This document shows positions 58,799 through 64,000 of a stretch of DNA of 64,000 nucleotides, in pieces. The position numbers and the translations under genes were made by a program. Numbering within the stretch: position 1 is the first letter of the stretch; the number at the start of each line of letters is the position of its first letter. Source of the stretch: Phytoseiulus persimilis (lineage: Eukaryota > Arthropoda > Arachnida > Mesostigmata > Phytoseiidae); contig CM075102.1 in the NCBI GenBank assembly GCA_037576195.1, positions 38,994,745-39,058,744 of the forward strand. Direction: 5' to 3'. Under the pieces are notes generated by a model. It was not told where the DNA came from and did no database searches. It saw only the letters and a program-made list of their open reading frames with translations.

Positions 58799-59104
58799 TC
58801 AGAAGCGTTCACGGGTGGATCCGGGTTTTCCCTCTGTGGGAGTCGCAGAGAAAATTATCAGCGAGTATAGGACTCGACGCCGAGAGGGGGGAACTTTTCT
58901 AGCGATATCCGATTCATCAGGATGGGGAATTGGATCGCTCAAATTCATTTTCGAATCAAAAACAATGTGGTCTTGAAGGATCGGATGATTCACGCTCGAG
59001 TGGATGATTCCGCCTGGAAAATTTGCTGACACCGCTACAGATCCAGCGATCATAAACTCACTGGTAATGCTTCGGCTGTCCGCAGTTTTCTCTGAAGGAA
59101 GCAT
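58799..59104 (-). pseudogene. Pol fragment, RT-RNase H connection-like, 101 codons
   Basis: ATG-started minus-strand frame, the cleanest piece of the 57-59 kb relic. It overlaps a second pol-like piece (59050-59337) in another frame across 59050-59104, as expected of an old frameshift. The string DPIPHPDESDIA near residues 60-71 is preceded by ILQDH and followed by a basic PSRRRV. In BEL/Pao proteins this part links the RT palm to RNase H. No catalytic residues lie in this piece, so it says nothing about activity. An unrelated small exon remains possible. Confidence 0.35.
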
Positions 59105-61274
59105 CCGGATCCCTCATGAGCAGTACAGCAGTGCTCGTGGATTGAACAATAACGCGGTCGAGGGTCCCTAGGAGGAGTGATGATTGAATAGCTTTCCCTG
59201 AGAATGTTTGTTAACTTCTTCATATGATCCTTTGTCTGATCGCATCCAGCAGTTTGTGTTGACGTGAGCACATGATGAATGTTCCTACGCTGGATGTGAG
59301 CGCTGAGTTTATCGCTGGCTAGAGTAAAATCTTTGTCGCGTCACAAACGTCGTCTTTCATAATCTAGGAGCAGCCGAAAGCACATGTCAACAGAAATCTC
59401 ATTTCATTCCATTTATGTCCCGTTCTTCGGGTCCACGCTTGACTCTGAGCGCGCCTGCTTCACTTTACATCGTTAGCATCCTGCAGTATCTGCAAGGTAA
59501 AGGAGCATTCCGCGGACGTCTACGCGATACGTTCAGTGGTGGTTAGATTAAATTTATAATCACACAGTGGCGAACTGAGCCCCGCTCCATAGATGATATT
59601 TAAAATAATTACACCCCGCGTCGTTCGGTCAGCTTGGTCGCTCGAACTCGCGTGGTCAGCTTCCCATCAAGCGCAATGGTCGTTCTCAACTGAGATCGCT
59701 CATTTTTTCCTCAAGGTTCCATACAGCTTGTTGCGTATTGCGCGGATTTAACGACAGAATTGACACCTGTTTGATTGGGCATGAATCGAATCGCGTCCGG
59801 TTTATACTGATTGTTGACCGAGTCGCAAAGGCGTTCGTCCTCGTCTTGAGATCCACTATCTCAACGAATTCCTCCATGCGGACGTTCAATTCTGAAGTTT
59901 TTCCGCAATTTCGGGCCTCCCAGGTCGGGAACGCCGTGATCGGTGTTCTGATGGAGTGCATAATTCGTCTGAAGCGGAAAATTCTGTCGACCTGTGTGTG
60001 TTCCAGCCATAATGGGACAACGGCACAATCTAGCCGCTTTAAACAATTATTACTCCGCAATGAACGCGAAATCCGTTGATGACTGAGCGCGCGATCACAC
60101 AAAAACTGCCTAGAAGAATCTATCATCGAGCTCTCATCGGCAAATTGAAGCAATCCACCGATCGATCACGCGGTGATTCGCCGAAGAATTTCTCAGTTTT
60201 CTAGTTGATTTCGTTTTTTTTTCGCTTCCATTCGAGCGGGGCGATGTTCCATCTTGTGTTCCGCGCTCGCCCGCTTCCAAGAGGGATCCTCCTTCCGATC
60301 AACGCTCGTTCGCATGGTGCTTTCCTAGTGATTGAGCAGACTGATCTGGTCCGGTTCTGAAGGTGTGCAGTGTGCGCCGTCTGTCCTTCTTGTGCGATTC
60401 GCGTCATTGTGTACCTTCTGCGAGTTTCGTGAAGAGGCAGTGTGTGTGCGCCACATCAGAAGTGGGCGCGTTTCTGCCAAATACAATCGGGTATTAATTG
60501 CGAAATCACACAAACCGTCGTGGAATTCATTAGCTGATGGAGCACCTATCGGGTGTTTGGCGGACAGCGTTCGGTCAGCCTGAACGGTCGTTCGAATAAT
60601 TCGTTCATTTACATTGTTGCAAGTTGCGAACGCAAGAAACTGGGAGAGAAGAGGGACAGGAGTCCAGAGACTGCGGCAATGGTCATTGATGACAACCAAG
60701 TCGACCCGAAGTCGGGCGAGGCTTAACAAATCGCGTTTGATCAACTGGCCTTCGAAGATTGCTCATGCTACAACGATGATTCGCGAGTCATAATTCTGTC
60801 TGATCCAATATAGCTCGAACAACGTCGTTTTGAGGGATACGAACGATGGCCGCCGGCCGGCATTGTGTCGCGGACAACTATCCGCGTGAGCATCATCGTC
60901 AGCGTTGAACCTTCCTGAATCACGACGCTCTCGACGACGTACTTAGGAGATCAGCACTGTACCGAGCGGAAGAATGGACGAGCGAACTCGTGGTCCCGAG
61001 GACATGGAATGCTCTCGGAATTCTTGGCGGATCGCCAGGCTATCAAGACAGCGAACATATAAGCTCAGCACTCATCATATCGACTCATCTCATGGTCCGC
61101 GCGACATCTACGGCTTCAAGATAGCTCCGTAGTGACCCTCTTTGCCTTCCTCCCGTTCCGAAGCAGAATCCTCGGAATCGTGTTCTTTCGCTCAGCATTC
61201 GCGATGTTCATAAACGGCTCAGCTCTCCTCCGTGGAGACATACCGCGGAGAACCAGCGACAGCATCAAGTTCGT

Positions 61275-61285
61275 CAAGATGGCGG
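61275..61285 (+). promoter_or_regulatory. YY1-like motif CAAGATGGCGG
   Basis: Exact AAGATGGCGG core on the plus strand. Similar sites occur at 22174-22187, at 48105-48117 on the minus strand, and as a divergent pair at 41897-41917. A site this short can arise by chance; it matters only if a transcript starts nearby. Confidence 0.2.
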
Positions 61286-62028
61286 AGACGACTGTGATTC
61301 CCCGGGATGACAACTTCAGCTCCCAAGTTTCACGCGCTTGAGCCTCTGCTCGACTCGCGTCGCTTTCGGTTGCTTCTTCAGGGTGAGCGACGACGAAATC
61401 CGAGCCTCCACTCGGGAATTCGAAAGAGCGAGATGCCGCATTTGCGACCCCAATGAATGGAAACATTGGTTGTTCGACAGCACAACCGTCCGTCCCCGTT
61501 GCCGGGCTCTCTTGGCATTCCCTCGGAAAGTCGTGAACGTACACATACGGCACCGTGTTAAACAGGGTTCTCCATGCTAGGATAGTTGTAGGTAGCAAGA
61601 ATACAATTGATCACAATCTCCGGGTGCTTGACGTATCTCACATGCAACACTCCCTGAATGGAATCCGCGACCAGCAGCTGAGTTTTAAAGTGCATTTCAT
61701 TGTCGGGCTAGTATGCAAATTCGCCGTCGTTGCTAGTCTCGCTCGAAAATCCATAGACAAAGCGCAGAGACGGGCAATCCAGCGACGCATCACGACGGGG
61801 TAACTTCTCCCTCGCGTCAGCGTGTTCTCGTGAAACCGTCAACATCCAACAGCTCGCTGCCGCTCAAGATAAATCATTCATAATGAGCTGCATGGCCATC
61901 TTTGTGGTGTCTGGAAAAACGACCACCGAACAAAAAGTTCTCGCAGGTTTGAAGCCAAAGTTCTGATGATGATCAGGTATTGTTGAACTGGCTTCATATT
62001 CCATCCGAAATGGTTGGGCACGAAACAC

Positions 62029-62409
62029 CTACGGAACTCTTCGATCCGAGGATTCGGTTGCACAGGGCCCGCGGAACCGCCCTCGCACTGGACACAACAG
62101 CCGCCGCTGAGACCGCCGCAACAACACACACTCTGCCTCAAGATCTTCCGAGAGCACAGTTTCTCCCCGTGTGACAAGCCGAACCGATTTTTTTCTGTTC
62201 CGGCGTTCTTTCATAGCTGTTTCCTCCGCCCCTCCCTCGAGCTCGTCTCCTGCTTCGTGCGCTGGGGTGTTCTCGAGGAACGTAAATCTCGTCCTGTGTC
62301 GACTTTTGCCTCCTTGAATCCCCCCTGAGGGACTCGTAAGGAGAGAGTCTTGGAAAGCAATAGCCGCGGCAGCGGCATCCAGCACTTTTGATGTATATCC
62401 GGAACACAA
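62029..62409 (-). CDS. 126-codon open frame without early ATG; unrecognised
   Basis: Minus-strand frame with a TTG first codon; the first Met is in AEETAMKERRNRKK near residue 65. The run KVLDAAAAAIAFQDSLLTS is followed by a Gly/Arg stretch and an acidic-to-basic transition (DELEGGAEETAMKERRNRKK). No domain is recognised. Several other frames overlap on both strands. Confidence 0.1.
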   Translation of the reverse strand: MCSGYTSKVLDAAAAAIAFQDSLLTSPSGGIQGGKSRHRTRFTFLENTPAHEAGDELEGGAEETAMKERRNRKKSVRLVTRGETVLSEDLEAECVLLRRSQRRLLCPVRGRFRGPCATESSDRRVP

Positions 62410-62524
62410 GAGGCTGCGGCCGCTTTTTTACCAGTCTGCCATGTCGTCCAAGGCAGCCTCTATGCATTTCTCACTCCGGGTTTCTCTCCCGTCCTCGTCG
62501 TTGTTCTCTCTCTTCCTATTCGAG

Positions 62525-62541
62525 CATTCATTCATTCATTT
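62525..62541. repeat. (CATT)4 tract
   Basis: CATTCATTCATTCATTT, 4-bp period. Confidence 0.85.
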
Positions 62542-63647
62542 CGATACGAGTCAGACCGGGAGCCAACGGACAGGCAGACGAGCGGACGAGCAGATAGACC
62601 ACCCATCTTGGAAACATCATTTTCGGCCCCGACCTCCATATCGGTACGGCCGAACTGTCTGTTTCAATCTTCCCCTCCTAGTCCTTCTGTTTTCTCTTCG
62701 AGCTCTTTCGTGAAAGTCGGAATCTATGTAGACCGGCTCGCGAGCTCTAATGGAGGGCATCAAACAACTGTTCCACACATTCATTCCGATTTCACGGCTC
62801 AGCTCTAGCCAGAAAAAAATAGCCAGGAGGAACACCGACGTCTGATGACTCTCGCGCCGGGCGTTCGGTAGGAAGATATGTGGCGTTTGTTTTCATAGTT
62901 GTGAGTTTCGTCGCGTGCACGAGTTGTTTTCATCTCCCAGATTCTCCGCTCGGCACTCTCGATCTCAAATCTGCGGAATCAAACGACCGAGAACGAAGGC
63001 GAAAAGCGCCGAGAGCCATCGACTCGGATCGACACCGAAATTAAAGGAGGTCCTCGGCTTCGGTTGCCAGCAACCCGTTTAGCAGAATTAAACTTTCATG
63101 ACTGTTGACCTGGACGCCCCGAGGGCTTCGATTTCGCCTCGTCGCTCCACAAGATGAGAAGTTAGCTGGTGGCCAACTGTTGATCACAACGAACTCGGAT
63201 AGAATTTCTCCCTCCGACTTCCCTCATACGATGTCACGTTCTCGCGTGGACCTTCTCGTTGAGCAGCAGCTGAAATCCGAGAAACTCATCTCGAGAGAGG
63301 GTGAGCGCTCTCAAGTTGTGACTGTTCTCCCCTGTATGATTTCAGCCGGACTCATGGCCGAGAGTTCGCCTTTGAGATTCATAAGGAAGCTGAGTCAAGT
63401 TTGTGGTCAACAACCTCGTCCACGATAGACCACCACCATGTGCACAACATGAGTTCCGTACGCATGAGCGAAAGAAACGTGCGTACTGGCCATCCGAGCA
63501 ACCTTTCAGCTGAAAACATCGGATAAACAAAGGGGAAGCACGCTGGCCGAAAGATACGACCGGACTAGACTGGTCGGGGTAAATACCAATGAGAACATGA
63601 AAAAGAAGAGAAAGCAGGAGATGGGCAGGGCTCGCATTCATAGCTCG

Positions 63648-63680
63648 AACAACAACAACAACGTCGTCGTCGTCGTCGTC
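63648..63680. repeat. Compound microsatellite (AAC)5(GTC)6
   Basis: Five perfect AAC units run directly into six perfect GTC units. The longest uninterrupted simple repeat in the window. Confidence 0.95.
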
Positions 63681-63764
63681 AAGATCACCACCGGCCAGAA
63701 GGCACGTTCCAAGCCTTTCGGGTAGCCCTGCTTCGTTCGTGTCATTTTCGTGAGTAGTATTTCA

Positions 63765-63779
63765 CCGCCGCCGCCGCCG
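63765..63779. repeat. (CCG)5 microsatellite
   Basis: Five perfect CCG units. Confidence 0.9.
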
Positions 63780-64000
63780 GCACACTGTCTCGGGCGCATC
63801 TCGTCAACGGCGCGCGATCCCGCCAGTCCTTTATTCCCGAGTTTCCCCCTATTTCTTTCAGTCGCTAGCGGCTACCGGGCGGATCGTTGCCGCCCGTCAA
63901 CTTGTCGACAGTACAGCCATATTCTTGTTGTCAGGTAACATTTATCAGATGCTGTTGTTGGTGTTCGTGTTCGCGCCAACACGACGGTAACGAGCCATCA

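Larger units (their letters stand above)
57168..59337 (-). mobile_element. Decayed BEL/Pao-like LTR retrotransposon, pol region (frameshifted relic)
   Basis: Reading down the minus strand, short open pieces in shifting frames resemble successive parts of a BEL/Pao polyprotein. At 59337-59050 a piece has NIHHVLTSTQTA then LTNILRES, like the region just after the reverse-transcriptase YVDD box; the catalytic YVDD itself is not intact. At 59104-58799 a 101-codon frame has SITSEF, ILQDH and DPIPHPDESDIA, like the segment after RT that carries FDPLG and the W-D-x-P-I-P motif. At 58602-58294 a Lys/Arg-rich frame sits where RNase H would be. At 57731-57444 FNECIELTCAGLGEHN resembles the RVGGRL region before the integrase zinc finger. 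At 57294-57271 GFRYVGPL resembles integrase G-x-D-Y-x-G-P with Asp replaced by Arg, followed by NAFRRS. Order and spacing roughly fit one element with deletions and frameshifts, so it should be inactive. LTR ends were not located. Similarity was judged by eye against remembered family motifs. Confidence 0.42.
59338..64000. other. No recognisable gene apart from the 62.0-62.4 kb frame
   Basis: A 155-codon minus frame at 60153-59686 lies just upstream of the pol relic on the same strand and could be part of it, but no RT fingers or palm motif was seen. A 160-codon minus frame at 61598-61116 is unrecognised. A YY1-like site lies at 61275 and trinucleotide tracts at 63.65-63.78 kb. Confidence 0.5.

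Overview
This looks like a 64 kb piece of a eukaryotic nuclear genome. Base composition is roughly even, CpG is common rather than depleted, microsatellites are frequent, and there are no closely packed long open frames, Shine-Dalgarno-like sites or operons. An arthropod, perhaps a mite with a GC-balanced genome, is my best guess, but no recognised host gene supports it. I found no tRNA, rRNA, snRNA, CRISPR array or conserved multi-domain host protein. The window reads as intergenic or intronic DNA with old transposable-element debris, simple repeats and a few open frames whose status is unclear.

Layout. 1-17 kb: no recognisable gene; small open frames at 3.5, 4.6 and 16.6 kb, a trinucleotide tract at 1.7 kb, several degenerate 4-bp-period tracts, and an ORF-poor, AT-richer stretch (15.0-15.8 kb) with a 57-codon minus-strand frame carrying NPHENLW. 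17-34 kb: mostly featureless, with a TATA/YY1-like cluster at 22.17 kb and a minus-strand fragment at 29.2-29.5 kb resembling a retroelement integrase. 34.6-36.2 kb: two minus-strand open frames, one of them (about 316 codons stop to stop) the longest in the window. 38.8-39.4 kb: a 205-codon plus frame. 43.7-44.4 kb: degraded minus-strand coding remnants, possibly Gag-like. 45.0-45.9 kb: a 127-codon plus frame rich in basic clusters, then a TATA box with an initiator at textbook spacing. 49.7-51.3 kb: two ATG-started plus frames. 54.9-55.8 kb: long overlapping frames on both strands. 57.2-59.3 kb: the best-supported element, a frameshifted minus-strand relic whose pieces match BEL/Pao pol motifs in the expected order. 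59.3-64 kb: no recognised gene; one 126-codon minus frame and a compound (AAC)5(GTC)6 microsatellite.

No set of genes here can be shown to work together. The clearest theme is decayed LTR retrotransposon sequence: the pol relic at 57-59 kb, the integrase-like piece at 29 kb and perhaps the 44 kb remnant all lie on the minus strand. The second theme is an unusual number of short tracts with 4-bp periodicity. All protein-family statements were made by eye without a database search and need testing by translated search.
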